Shown: positions 27,736-36,674, counted from the stretch's first letter. The stretch is 64,000 nt of DNA from Paracoccus litorisediminis (GCF_009711205.1 NZ_WMIG01000014.1:1-64000), one strand, 5' to 3'. The notes: generated by a model not told the origin, from the letters alone. Numbers and translations are program-made.

Positions 27736-29733
27736 ATGGCAGCCGTCCGCAGGCTTGCGACCCTGACCACGACCGTCACGCTGATTGCCGCAGCGCCAGC
27801 TGCCACGCTTGCCCAAGAGGCAGTGCGGCTGGATACGGTTGTCCTCAGCAGCGAGGACGATGGTGACGGCGATGGCACCAGCACCGTCCTCGGCGCCGAT
27901 CAGATCCAGCTGGAATATTCCGGCCTCGATCTGTCGCAGGTTCTGGACGAGATTCCGGGCGTCACGACGCAGGTCTCGGGCGGCGATCCCGGCGTTTCGG
28001 TCAATATCCGGGGCATGCAGGATTTCGGCCGGGTCAATGTTCTGGTCGACGGCGCGCGGCAGAATTTCCAGCGCACCGGGCACGGTGCCAACGGCTCATT
28101 CTACACCGACACCGAGATGCTCAAATCGGTCGAGGTCACGCGCGGCCCCGGTGCCACGGTCAATGGCGGTGGGGCGATTGGCGGCGTCGTCAGCCTGACG
28201 ACCATCGATGCCGATGACATCATCGCGGACGGGTCCGACCGCGGCGGCAGGCTGCGCTTTTCGCTGGATTCCAACGGCCCCGGCCCGACGGTGAACCTTG
28301 TCGGCGCCGTGCGGCCCGAGGAGCGCGTCGATTTCCTGCTGGGCGGGACCTATCTTGACCGGCGCGACTATACCTCGGGCGGCGGCGACAGGGTCGCCTC
28401 GGGCCAGACCATGAATTCCGGCCTGTTCAAGACCCGCTTCCGCCCGGCCGAGGGGCATGAACTGAGCTTTACCGCCAGTCGCTATGACACATCCTTCCTG
28501 ACCGGCACGTCAATCCTGCGCGACACCGATGTAACGGTGGATACAGCCATCGCGGGCTATCGCTGGACTTCGGTCGACTCGGACTTCTGGGACATTAGCG
28601 TCAAGACCTACCTGACCCGGACCGAGGCGGACCAGTCCGTTCAGAACGGCCCGTTCGAGCGATCATTCAGGATCGAGACCAGCGGCCTCGACGCCCATAA
28701 CACGGCGCATGTTTCGACCGGCGGCGTCGAACACGAGGTGACTTTCGGAGGCGATGTCTTTCGCGACCGGGTCAGCACGGTCGACCGCGTGGGAACCAGC
28801 GACGAGCTGACCCCTCCGGGCACGCGGGTCGTCTGGGGGGCCTATATTCAGGATCGCGTGGCTCTGAACCCATGGTTTGAGCTTGAAGGGGCGCTGCGTT
28901 TTGACGGCTATGAGCTGGAAAACGACCGCCACAGGGTCGAGGGCGACCGGCTTTCGCCAAAATTTCTGGTCCGGTACATCCCCGATGAACGGATCAGCTT
29001 CTACCTGAGCTATGCCGAGGCGATGCGCCCCCCTGCCCTGACCGAAAGCATGATCGAGGGCTTTCACCCCGGATCGGTCAGCGGTGAGTTCCTGCCCAAC
29101 CCCGATCTGCGCCCCGAAATCGCCCACACGATCGAGGCGGGGCTGGACGCGCAGCTTCAGGGCCTGCTGCGCGACGATGACGAAATCAGCGCCCGTTTCG
29201 CGGTCTTTCAGAACGACGTCGACGATTACATCGACCAGAACCTGGTCCAGCACGGGCTGTTCGGCGCGATCCAATATCTGAACATCGGCAAGGTCCGCAT
29301 CCGCGGGGCCGAGCTTGAGCTGTCCTATGACTCCTCGCGCTTTTTCGGCGGGCTGAACGGCCAGCTTCTGGATGGCCAGCGTCGGGGCGGCGACGACCTG
29401 AACGACGTGCTGCTTTACCCACAGGAAGACGGGGTTCAACCCAAGGTGCCGCCGTATCAGATCGCCGCGACCGCCGGCATCAAGGCGCTCGACGCACGCC
29501 TGCAAATGGGCGCGCGCGCGACTTTCGTCGGCGAGCAGAAGAATGCCCGCGCCGAAGGCTATGTCGGCGACAGCTATGAAACGCTCGACCTGTTTGCCCA
29601 ATACCAGATCAATGACGATTTCAGCGCGAATGTGGCGCTGAACAACGTGCTTGACCGCGACTACACGCAATACCTGAACGCCAACCCCAGCCCCGGCTTC
29701 AACGCCCATGCCACGCTTAGCGTCCGCTTCTGA
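27736..29733 (+). CDS. TonB-dependent heme/hemophore receptor (HasR/HmuR type)
   Basis: This protein of about 665 residues starts at ATG 27736 after AAAGGA; an earlier ATG at 27715 lacks a site. A signal peptide ends TLAQ|EA. The plug carries VNIRGMQDFGRVNVLVDGAR and NFQRTGHGANGSF, a pattern of heme and hemoglobin receptors, then VEVTRGPGATVNGGGAIGG. In the barrel, a FRAP-like box (EAMRPPALTESM) and NPDLRPE flank a single His444 (EGFH). That is the position of the conserved heme-coordinating histidine of HemR/HmuR/HasR receptors. It ends in aromatic Phe. It lies between the two hemophore-RTX genes, so it most likely takes heme from them into the periplasm. No HasR-type signalling extension is present at the N-terminus. 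Confidence 0.88.
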   Translation: MAAVRRLATLTTTVTLIAAAPAATLAQEAVRLDTVVLSSEDDGDGDGTSTVLGADQIQLEYSGLDLSQVLDEIPGVTTQVSGGDPGVSVNIRGMQDFGRVNVLVDGARQNFQRTGHGANGSFYTDTEMLKSVEVTRGPGATVNGGGAIGGVVSLTTIDADDIIADGSDRGGRLRFSLDSNGPGPTVNLVGAVRPEERVDFLLGGTYLDRRDYTSGGGDRVASGQTMNSGLFKTRFRPAEGHELSFTASRYDTSFLTGTSILRDTDVTVDTAIAGYRWTSVDSDFWDISVKTYLTRTEADQSVQNGPFERSFRIETSGLDAHNTAHVSTGGVEHEVTFGGDVFRDRVSTVDRVGTSDELTPPGTRVVWGAYIQDRVALNPWFELEGALRFDGYELENDRHRVEGDRLSPKFLVRYIPDERISFYLSYAEAMRPPALTESMIEGFHPGSVSGEFLPNPDLRPEIAHTIEAGLDAQLQGLLRDDDEISARFAVFQNDVDDYIDQNLVQHGLFGAIQYLNIGKVRIRGAELELSYDSSRFFGGLNGQLLDGQRRGGDDLNDVLLYPQEDGVQPKVPPYQIAATAGIKALDARLQMGARATFVGEQKNARAEGYVGDSYETLDLFAQYQINDDFSANVALNNVLDRDYTQYLNANPSPGFNAHATLSVRF

Positions 29734-29765
29734 TCAACCCACCTGAACTCAAGGAGACACTGGAA

Positions 29766-31436
29766 ATGGCATTGACGATCCGCTTGCTTGCCTCGACCGG
29801 GGTGAATTTCAACGCCGATTTCGACGCCTATTTCAACCGCTTCGACCAGGCGGGCTTCCCGCTTTTTCTGGGCGATAACAACCAGTACAACGGCGACCAG
29901 CTGCTGCTTTTGGGCGCACAGGCCGCAAACCCGCGCGACACGCAGGCCCTCATCATGGATGGCAGCAATCTCAGCTATGCCTTCGCCAGCCATACGCTCA
30001 GCGGCACGATGACCTCGATCAGGCTGACGACCTTGGGCAACAGCTACAATTCGGCGACCGGCACGTTTACCCGCGATGCGGCGGGGCACATTACCAATGT
30101 CTCGACCTCCATCCAGATTTCCGGACTGAACATCTCAAATGCGCCGGGGGTGCGCGGGAACTTCCATCAGGTCACAAACGGGTTGATGGGTGGCGACGGG
30201 CATGATGGCGGGCGCGCCGACCCCACCCGACTGGAGAGCTTCATCTGGGCCGAAGCGCATAACGTTATCGGCTCGGCCGGGGCGGACACCTATTCCGGAA
30301 CGCGCTTCAACGACACGATCAACGGGGGCGCAGGCAATGACACGCTGGGCGGCGGCGCAGGTAACGACAGCATCATTGGCGGAACAGGCAATGACAACCT
30401 GAGCGGAGCAGCCGGAATTGACACATTGAATGGCGGCACCGGCGCGGACGCCATGACCGGCGGTGCCGGAAACGACCTCTATTGGGTCGATTCAGCCAGC
30501 GACCGCGTGATCGAGGCCGCGGCAGGGGGCACCGACACCGTGCGCTCGACCGTCAGCTACACTTTGTCTGCCAATGTCGAGGCGCTGCAACTGCTTGGCA
30601 CGGGCGCGATCAACGGAAAGGGCAATGCGCTGGCCAATACGCTGACCGGAAACGGGGCCGCGAACCTTCTGAGCGGCGAAGCTGGCAATGACACTTTGAA
30701 TGGCGGGGCCGGAAGCGATACGCTGAATGGCGGCACAGGTGCCGACGTCATGACCGGCGGCACCGGCAACGACACCTATCTGGTCGACTCGGCCAGCGAT
30801 CGCGTGGTCGAGGCCGCGGCAGGTGGGACCGACACCGTGCGCTCGACCGTCAGTTATACCCTGTCTGCCAATGTCGAGGCGCTGCAACTGCTTGGCACCG
30901 GCGCGATCAATGGAAACGGCAACACGCTGGCCAACACGCTGACCGGAAACGGGGCCGCAAACCGCCTGAACGGCGGTGCAGGCAATGACGTCCTGAATGG
31001 AGGTGCGGGCGCGGATGTTCTGCTGGGCGCAGCAGGCAATGACCGCCTGATTGGCGGGACGGGCAACGACCAGCTGAACGGCGGCGCAGGCGCGGATATG
31101 CTCACCGGGGGTGTGGGTGCTGATACCTTCGTATTTGCAGCGTTGTCTGACTCGACCGTTGCGACCGCCGGGCGCGACGTGATCGTCGATTTCCAGGGCG
31201 GCGCGGGCGATCGCATTGACCTGAGGGCGATCGACGCGAACACTTCTGTCTCTGATAACCAGGCGTTCTCGTGGCTGGGGACGGCTGCGTTTTCGGGCAC
31301 GGCTGGCCAGTTGCGCTATCAACAACAGAACGGCGACACCTTCGTCTATGGCGATGCAAACGGCGATAGGGTCGCTGATTTTGCAATCGTCATCGATGCT
31401 CAGGTCAATCTGAACGAGAGCTATTTCCTGCTTTGA
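29766..31436 (+). CDS. Secreted HasA-hemophore-like/RTX fusion protein
   Basis: The protein has 556 residues with no Sec signal. Residues 1-165 resemble HasA. The heme loop reads GSNLSY71AFASH76TLSGTMTSI, close to HasA's NLTY...HTLYGQLDS. FH134QVTNGLMGGD parallels HasA's HQVVYGLMSGD near the end of the fold. No His is evident at the distal ligand loop, as in HasA versions that use only Tyr. RTX calcium-binding nonapeptides run from about 168 to 445 in two ~300-bp repeated units. A serralysin-type C-terminus follows (ADTFVFAALSDST, DVIVDFQGGAGDRIDL) and ends ESYFLL, a type I secretion signal. It begins 32 nt after the receptor gene behind AAGGAG and is probably in one operon with it. Ordinary HasA lacks RTX repeats. 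Confidence 0.82.
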   Translation: MALTIRLLASTGVNFNADFDAYFNRFDQAGFPLFLGDNNQYNGDQLLLLGAQAANPRDTQALIMDGSNLSYAFASHTLSGTMTSIRLTTLGNSYNSATGTFTRDAAGHITNVSTSIQISGLNISNAPGVRGNFHQVTNGLMGGDGHDGGRADPTRLESFIWAEAHNVIGSAGADTYSGTRFNDTINGGAGNDTLGGGAGNDSIIGGTGNDNLSGAAGIDTLNGGTGADAMTGGAGNDLYWVDSASDRVIEAAAGGTDTVRSTVSYTLSANVEALQLLGTGAINGKGNALANTLTGNGAANLLSGEAGNDTLNGGAGSDTLNGGTGADVMTGGTGNDTYLVDSASDRVVEAAAGGTDTVRSTVSYTLSANVEALQLLGTGAINGNGNTLANTLTGNGAANRLNGGAGNDVLNGGAGADVLLGAAGNDRLIGGTGNDQLNGGAGADMLTGGVGADTFVFAALSDSTVATAGRDVIVDFQGGAGDRIDLRAIDANTSVSDNQAFSWLGTAAFSGTAGQLRYQQQNGDTFVYGDANGDRVADFAIVIDAQVNLNESYFLL

Positions 31437-31448
31437 CGTAATCCCAGA

Positions 31449-31473
31449 CGGCGGAACACCGGCTGTTCCGCCG
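31449..31473 (+). terminator. Terminator of the hemophore operon
   Basis: CGGCGGAACA (31449-31458) pairs perfectly with TGTTCCGCCG (31464-31473) around a 5-nt loop, followed by CTTTG. It starts 13 nt after the stop of the second hemophore gene. Confidence 0.7.
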
Positions 31474-31624
31474 CTTTGTGTGGCCGTTCCGCGGCAAGGG
31501 TTCTCTATCCTGTAGCCGCAACTCCTACCCCTGTTCGTGATTGGCACTCCTGCGCCAATGGCGCGCAGACGTATTCCATTTTGGCAGGCATATTTCGCCA
31601 ATGCTTTGATAGAATGTTTTTTTC

Positions 31625-31642
31625 GGAGAATAATTATTCTCC
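31625..31642. promoter_or_regulatory. Perfect 18-bp palindrome upstream of aspT
   Basis: GGAGAATAATTATTCTCC is a perfect palindrome with an AT-rich centre, typical of a dimeric repressor operator. It lies 183 nt before aspT in a gene-free interval and about 150 nt after the hemophore terminator. I do not recognise the binding factor. Confidence 0.5.
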
Positions 31643-31647
31643 ACCAT

Positions 31648-31683
31648 CTGGCTATTTGGCGCTGGACAGCGCCAGATAGCCAG
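31648..31683. promoter_or_regulatory. Hairpin next to the palindrome
   Basis: CTGGCTATTTGGCGCT at 31648-31663 pairs with AGCGCCAGATAGCCAG at 31668-31683 with one mismatch and a 4-nt centre. It follows the 18-bp palindrome by 5 nt. It could be a second operator element, an attenuator in the aspT leader, or a terminator, though no T-run is present. Confidence 0.4.
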
Positions 31684-31824
31684 ACAAAATGTCGGAATTG
31701 GTCACGGGATTCGTGTGGCCAACTGCATTGCTGAATTTCTGAAGCTGAAGCGAAACCATGTCTTCCCGCGTCGATTTCGAACGGGTCAGCATGGCATGGT
31801 CAGATTGAGTAAAAGGAAGCTCGC

Positions 31825-33510
31825 ATGACATTCCTGTCCGGTGTGTTCAACCACTCGCCCGAAATCGCGTTATTCCTGTCGCTTGCCCTTGGATATTGGA
31901 TAGGCAAGTTCCAGTTCGGAAAATTCCAGCTGGGTGGCGTGGCGGGATCGTTGCTTGTCGCGGTGCTGATCAGCCAGTTCGGCGTCACCATCGACAATGG
32001 CATCAAGTCGGTGCTGTTTGCGCTGTTCATCTATGCGGTCGGCTTTGAAAGCGGGCCGCAGTTCTTTCGCTCACTAGGACGACAGTCGATCCGCGAAATC
32101 GTGATGGCAGCGGTGCTGGCGATCAGCGGTCTGGCGACCGTGGTGATCCTTGCCAAGATCTTTGCGCTGGACAAAGGTCTGGCGGCGGGCATTGCCGCGG
32201 GCGGGCTGACGCAATCCGCGATCATCGGCACCGCCGGTTCCGCAATCGAGAAACTGGGCCTTGCCGCGGATGAGGTCCAGCGCCTGCAGGCGAATGTCGC
32301 GATCGGCTATGCCGTGACCTACATCTTCGGCTCGTTCGGGGCGATCATCGTCTGCGTGAACATCCTGCCGTGGTTCATGAAGCGCTCGATCCGCGATGAT
32401 GCCGTCAAGGCCGAGGCCGAATTGCTGAAAGGGGCGCGCATCTATGGCAGCGGCGAGGCTCCGGCCCTGCCCGAGCTGGTGGGCCGTGTCTTTCGCGTCG
32501 AAGGCGCGGCGGGAAAAACCATCGAAGCCGTCGAAAAATCGGCGCCGGAGCGCGCCTTCACCATTGAGCGCGTCCGGCGCAACGGCAATATCATCGGCAC
32601 CCAATCGGGCCTGACCTTGCAGAAGGGCGATGCGGTGCTTGTCGTCGGTCGCCGCAACAGCGTCATCGCGCTGGAGGACGGCATCGGACCAGAAATCCCC
32701 GATAGCGACGGGATGGAGCTGGTCGTGACCACGCGTGAGGTGCAGATTTCAGGCAAGGACTTCGTCGGCCATAGCGTCGCTGACATTCTGGTCAGGAACG
32801 ATGATCTGCGGCACGGTATCTATGTTCTGAGCGCCTCGCGCGGGGGCAGCAGGCTGGTGCTGCAGGACGATACGGTGATCGAGGCCGGCGACATCATCAC
32901 CGTGCATGGCGTGCAAGAGGATCTCCAGCGGCTCGCAGGCCGGGTCGGACCGTCGATCGTTCCCAGCGACAAGACGGATTGGGTCTTTCACAGCTTCGGG
33001 CTGGTCGTGGGCCTGTTGATCGGCCTGCTGGTCGTCCGCATCGGATCGATCCCGCTGACCCTTGGGGCCGGAGGCGGCGCGCTGCTTTCGGGCCTCGCCT
33101 TCGGTTGGTATCGCAGCCGCCACATGACCGTCGGCAACCTGCCGCTGGCCGCCTCGACGCTGTTGCGCGATCTGGGTCTGGCCGGGTTTGTCGCGGTGGT
33201 CGGACTGCAATCCGGCCAGCAGGCGGTTCACACCATCGCCGAGCATGGCCTGTCGATCTTCCTGATTGGCGTGGTGGTCACGATCCTGCCCATGATCCTG
33301 ACCATGCTCGTCGGGCGCTACATCCTGCATTATGACAATGTCGCCATCTTTGCCGGCGCATTGTCGGGTTCGCGCAGCGCCAACCCCGCCTTCGGCGAAA
33401 TTCTGGAAAAGGCCGGGAACACTGTTCCGACCACGCCTTTCGCCATCACCTACGCTCTTGCCAACGTATTTCTGACCCTTCTTGGCCCGCTTGTCGTGGC
33501 ATTCGTCTGA
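31825..33510 (+). CDS. aspT: Aspartate:alanine antiporter AspT
   Basis: This 561-residue membrane protein has the AAE-exchanger architecture. About five N-terminal helices contain FALFIYAVGFESGPQFF and GLAAGIAAGGLTQSAIIGTAGSAI. A cytoplasmic loop carries two TrkA-C-type domains from about residue 205 to 375 (GRVFRVEGAAGKTIEAVEK, QISGKDFVGHSVADILV). A second set of helices follows, with LGAGGGALLSGLAFGWYRS and the FAGALSGSRSANPAFGEI repeat motif. It exchanges external aspartate for internal alanine. It is 21 nt upstream of aspD, which makes that alanine inside the cell, so together they form a proton-motive metabolic cycle. Confidence 0.93.
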   Translation: MTFLSGVFNHSPEIALFLSLALGYWIGKFQFGKFQLGGVAGSLLVAVLISQFGVTIDNGIKSVLFALFIYAVGFESGPQFFRSLGRQSIREIVMAAVLAISGLATVVILAKIFALDKGLAAGIAAGGLTQSAIIGTAGSAIEKLGLAADEVQRLQANVAIGYAVTYIFGSFGAIIVCVNILPWFMKRSIRDDAVKAEAELLKGARIYGSGEAPALPELVGRVFRVEGAAGKTIEAVEKSAPERAFTIERVRRNGNIIGTQSGLTLQKGDAVLVVGRRNSVIALEDGIGPEIPDSDGMELVVTTREVQISGKDFVGHSVADILVRNDDLRHGIYVLSASRGGSRLVLQDDTVIEAGDIITVHGVQEDLQRLAGRVGPSIVPSDKTDWVFHSFGLVVGLLIGLLVVRIGSIPLTLGAGGGALLSGLAFGWYRSRHMTVGNLPLAASTLLRDLGLAGFVAVVGLQSGQQAVHTIAEHGLSIFLIGVVVTILPMILTMLVGRYILHYDNVAIFAGALSGSRSANPAFGEILEKAGNTVPTTPFAITYALANVFLTLLGPLVVAFV

Positions 33511-33531
33511 TTTCTGAAACGGAGATGTGAA

Positions 33532-35127
33532 ATGACCGATTACAGCCAATTCGCGCAGCTTAGCCCCTTTGAACTCAAGGATGAGCTGATCAAGCTGGCG
33601 TCGAGCAAATCCGACCAGTCGATGCTGAATGCGGGCCGGGGTAACCCGAATTTCATGGCGACGCTGCCCCGTCGGGCCTTTTTCCGGTTGGGTCTTTTCG
33701 CCGCGGCAGAATCCGAGCTGTCCTATTCCTACATGCAGCAGGGCATCGGCGGCTTGCCCCAGATCGAGGGGATCGAAGGCCGTTTCGAGCGCTTCATCAC
33801 CGAAAATCAGGACCAGAAAGGAGTCGAGTTCCTTGGCCGCGCGCTCAGCTACGTGCGCGATCAATTGGGGCTTTCCGCCTCAGATTTCCTGCATGAGATG
33901 GTCGAGGGCATCCTTGGCTGCAACTACCCCGTTCCGCCACGCATGTTGCGCATCAGCGAACAGATTACCCGTCAGTATCTGATGCGCGAGATGGTTGGGG
34001 GCCGGATCTCGGCACAGGATGTGGATGTCTTCGCGGTCGAGGGCGGCACGGCGGCCATGACCTATATCTTCGACACGCTGAAAAAGAACCAGCTTGTCAC
34101 GAAAGGCGACAAGGTCGCGATCGGGATGCCGGTCTTTACCCCCTATATCGAAATCCCGGAACTGGACGTCTATGGGCTGGAGGAGGTCGCGATCAACGCC
34201 GATCCGGATGCGGGATGGCAATATCCCGACGCCGAGCTGGACAAGCTGAAGGACCCGGCGATCAAGATTTTCTTCTGCATCAACCCCTCGAACCCGCCTT
34301 CGGTCAAGCTGGACGATCGCAGCCTGAAGCGGATCGCCGAGATCGTGAAGAACGACCGCCCCGATCTGATGATCCTGACTGACGACGTCTACGGAACCTT
34401 CGCCGACGGCTTCCAGTCGCTGTTCGCCGTCTGTCCAAAAAATACCATTCTGGTCTACTCCTTCTCGAAATACTTCGGCGCGACCGGCTGGCGGCTTGGC
34501 GCGGTGGCGATGCATCAGCACAATGTGCTGGACGCGGCGCTGGCGGAGCTGCCCAAGGCGGACAAGGACATGCTCGAGCGCCGCTATGCCTCGATCACGA
34601 CCGACGTTCCCGGACTGCGTTTCATCGACCGCCTTGTTGCCGATAGCCGGACCGTGGCGCTGAACCATACTGCGGGTCTATCGACCCCGCAGCAGGTGCA
34701 GATGGTCCTGTTCTCGCTATTCGCGCTGATGGATGAGAATGACAGCTACAAGACCGCCCTGAAGAACGTGATCCGCCGTAGGCAAGCCGCGCTTTATGCC
34801 GAGTTGGGCATCGACATGCCGGATGACGTAAACTCGGTCGATTACTACACGCTGGTCGATCTGGAAAAGGTCTCGAAGCAGCTTTACGGTGAGGAATTTG
34901 CGAAATGGATCACGCAGAAATTCTCGCCCAACGAGCTTTTGTTTCGCATCGCGGACAAGACCAGAATCGTGCTGCTGCCGGGGCGTGGCTTTGGCACGCA
35001 GCATCCGTCGGGTCGGGCCTCGCTCGCCAATCTCAACGAATATGAATACGCCCAGATCGGTCGAGCGCTACGCGGGATGGCCGACGAATATCACGCCGCC
35101 TGGAGGAAAGGCGGGGCCGCAGGCTGA
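33532..35127 (+). CDS. aspD: Aspartate 4-decarboxylase AspD (PLP)
   Basis: This protein of 531 residues has the length and landmarks of bacterial L-aspartate 4-decarboxylases: LNAGRGNPNFMATLPRRAFF near residue 32, FFCINPSNPPSVKL near 258, TDDVYGTFADGF, and SFSKYFGATGWRLGAV with the Schiff-base Lys. The enlarged N-terminal region distinguishes it from simple aminotransferases; these enzymes also show weak aminotransferase activity. Cytoplasmic aspartate becomes alanine plus CO2, consuming a proton. AspT then exports the alanine for new aspartate, so each turn builds membrane potential and pH gradient. It may also supply alanine. Confidence 0.93.
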   Translation: MTDYSQFAQLSPFELKDELIKLASSKSDQSMLNAGRGNPNFMATLPRRAFFRLGLFAAAESELSYSYMQQGIGGLPQIEGIEGRFERFITENQDQKGVEFLGRALSYVRDQLGLSASDFLHEMVEGILGCNYPVPPRMLRISEQITRQYLMREMVGGRISAQDVDVFAVEGGTAAMTYIFDTLKKNQLVTKGDKVAIGMPVFTPYIEIPELDVYGLEEVAINADPDAGWQYPDAELDKLKDPAIKIFFCINPSNPPSVKLDDRSLKRIAEIVKNDRPDLMILTDDVYGTFADGFQSLFAVCPKNTILVYSFSKYFGATGWRLGAVAMHQHNVLDAALAELPKADKDMLERRYASITTDVPGLRFIDRLVADSRTVALNHTAGLSTPQQVQMVLFSLFALMDENDSYKTALKNVIRRRQAALYAELGIDMPDDVNSVDYYTLVDLEKVSKQLYGEEFAKWITQKFSPNELLFRIADKTRIVLLPGRGFGTQHPSGRASLANLNEYEYAQIGRALRGMADEYHAAWRKGGAAG

Positions 35128-35244
35128 CGGCGCAGTCCCGATACGCTGAAGGTTAAGGGACCTCATCCAGGCCAGCATCAGAGATAGCCCTGTCGGGTAG
35201 TAGCAGCGCTTAGAGCCTAGTCCCGATGGCGCGCTGCACAGTTG

Positions 35245-35277
35245 TTGGAGGGGATTCACCATGTGAATCCCCTCCAA
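35245..35277. repeat. Perfect 15-bp inverted repeat
   Basis: TTGGAGGGGATTCAC (35245-35259) and GTGAATCCCCTCCAA (35263-35277) are perfect inverted copies separated by CAT, about 120 nt after aspD. Stem length suits an aspTD terminator, but the T-run is absent (ATATCG follows) and the distance is large. It could instead be the tip of a palindromic repeat element or an insertion-sequence end. Confidence 0.5.
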
Positions 35278-36107
35278 TATCGTAGCCGGGCTGCGTGAGC
35301 CGACCCGCAAAGACAACCTGCAAGACCACGAACTGACGCGGGCATAACCCGTTCCTGACGAAGCCGAGGTCGCTGACGGTCTGATTTAATCCAAAGAGGG
35401 GAGGTGGAAGCCTCAGCCTCTGGGAAGCGGGGGCGAGGTGGAGGCTGAATGCGGAAAACACACCCGTGCAGGGCGGTTCATAGCGGCACGTCGGGAGCGA
35501 TATCCACTTTGGGAGACGCCGGAATTCCGGACGGCGGCGGCCGCTACAGGCAATGTCCAACCAATCTCATCGCAACGCGAACCCCTTGGAAGCCGACAAC
35601 CGCCAGAGGGAGCACAACGAATTCCTGCGGGCTGCGGAAAGCATCGAGCGTACGACTTGGCGTAAAGCAGGCGACGACCATTCCCGAATCCGGAGCAACC
35701 ATGAATGAACTGACCCAACATTCCCGGCCCGCGCCCGATGGCAGGTAATATTGTTCCTCAGGTAGCCAAAATTCAGATGCATACTGTGAGAGTGGGTTGC
35801 TTCGCCGATTCGGCATCGCCTCCCCTTTTTAAGGGCAGCTTCAGCCCACCCACGTCAAAATGCGCCTCGGATACGGAATAATTCGGATAAAGCTATGTAA
35901 TCGTAGGAGTAGTTGTCTTTCTGGCTAGCGCCGCGGTTGCCCGACCTGCGGATATGAGAACGTTAATGAGGATCGCTGGAGCTACAACAAAAAACTCGGA
36001 GGAGACGATATCCAGAATGGCCTGAGGATAATAATTCAGAGAACGAACATGAAAATCGCTCACATTCAAAAACTCGGTTGCCAAAGACTCAAATCGGCTC
36101 ACGTTCG
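35278..36107. other. About 830 nt with no firm gene
   Basis: Only a possible 51-residue reading frame at 35553-35708 (starts MSNQSHRNANPLEADNRQ, very polar) stands out, and its ribosome site is poor. The stretch 35880-36100 is AT-rich. Judged decayed or non-coding DNA at the border of the lectin locus. Confidence 0.4.
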
Positions 36108-36674
36108 TCAGAACCATGGCTCGATGCTCTCGCCCTTCCGGACGACATCTATCAACTGTGTATCAGCAAGGCTGATGCAGGAGAATTTGACGACTTTGCT
36201 TTTCTTGTCACTGTAGGCTTCACTGTTTTCCCAGACCGCCATCTGCGCCCAGCCCTTGAGGCGCCGGGCCTCATTCAAGTCATACGCTTGGTTAGGAGGC
36301 CAGTCTGTGTCTTTGCCAGCAATCCCGACAACAGAGACGGTCTTTGAGACACCGGCTTTCTAACGGATAAATCGGATATCGAGACGAGTGTCACCGAGAA
36401 CCGAGAAATATTTGATCCCGCTCTCATGATCCTTCTGTCGTGCCTTAACGATCTCGTCGGTCGTACCGCGGATAAAAAGTGCGTAGTCATACCACATCTC
36501 GATGTGCTTCAGGTCAAACGTCTCATCGTACATTTGCCGGATGCTGGGACGCGCGCGCTCACGTTGAGTTTCCGTCATCATCTGGATCACACGTGCTGGA
36601 ATGCCGTTCGCGGATTCCGATGCGCGCTCATATTCGTCGATCTTCTTGTCGAACCCGAACGCCGCTCCTGACAT
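36108..36674 (-). pseudogene. Unknown protein, paralogue A, interrupted by an in-frame TAG
   Basis: The frame begins MSGAAFGFDKKIDEYERASE and proceeds through HIEMWYDYALFIRGTTDEIV and YFSVLGDTRLDIRFIR to TAG at 36360-36362. Without changing frame it then continues KAGVSKTVSVVGIAGKDTDW, RRLKGWAQMAVWENSEAYS and VRKGESIEPWF to TGA at 36108. The neighbouring gene at 36774-37250 aligns across the stop and has CAG (Gln) at the equivalent place (RHIRQ against RFIR-stop). The TAG is therefore a point nonsense mutation or, less likely, a suppressed codon. I do not recognise the family; it is a soluble protein without signal or membrane segments. Base composition is lower in GC than the window average. 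Confidence 0.6.

Noticed and set aside
35553..35708. Possible 51-residue gene
   Set aside because: No convincing ribosome site, no family and located in decayed DNA, so not listed as a gene.
36108..36674. Amber codon read as a non-standard amino acid in paralogue A
   Set aside because: There is no sign of pyrrolysine genes, and the paralogue has a Gln codon one base change away. A nonsense mutation is the simpler explanation.
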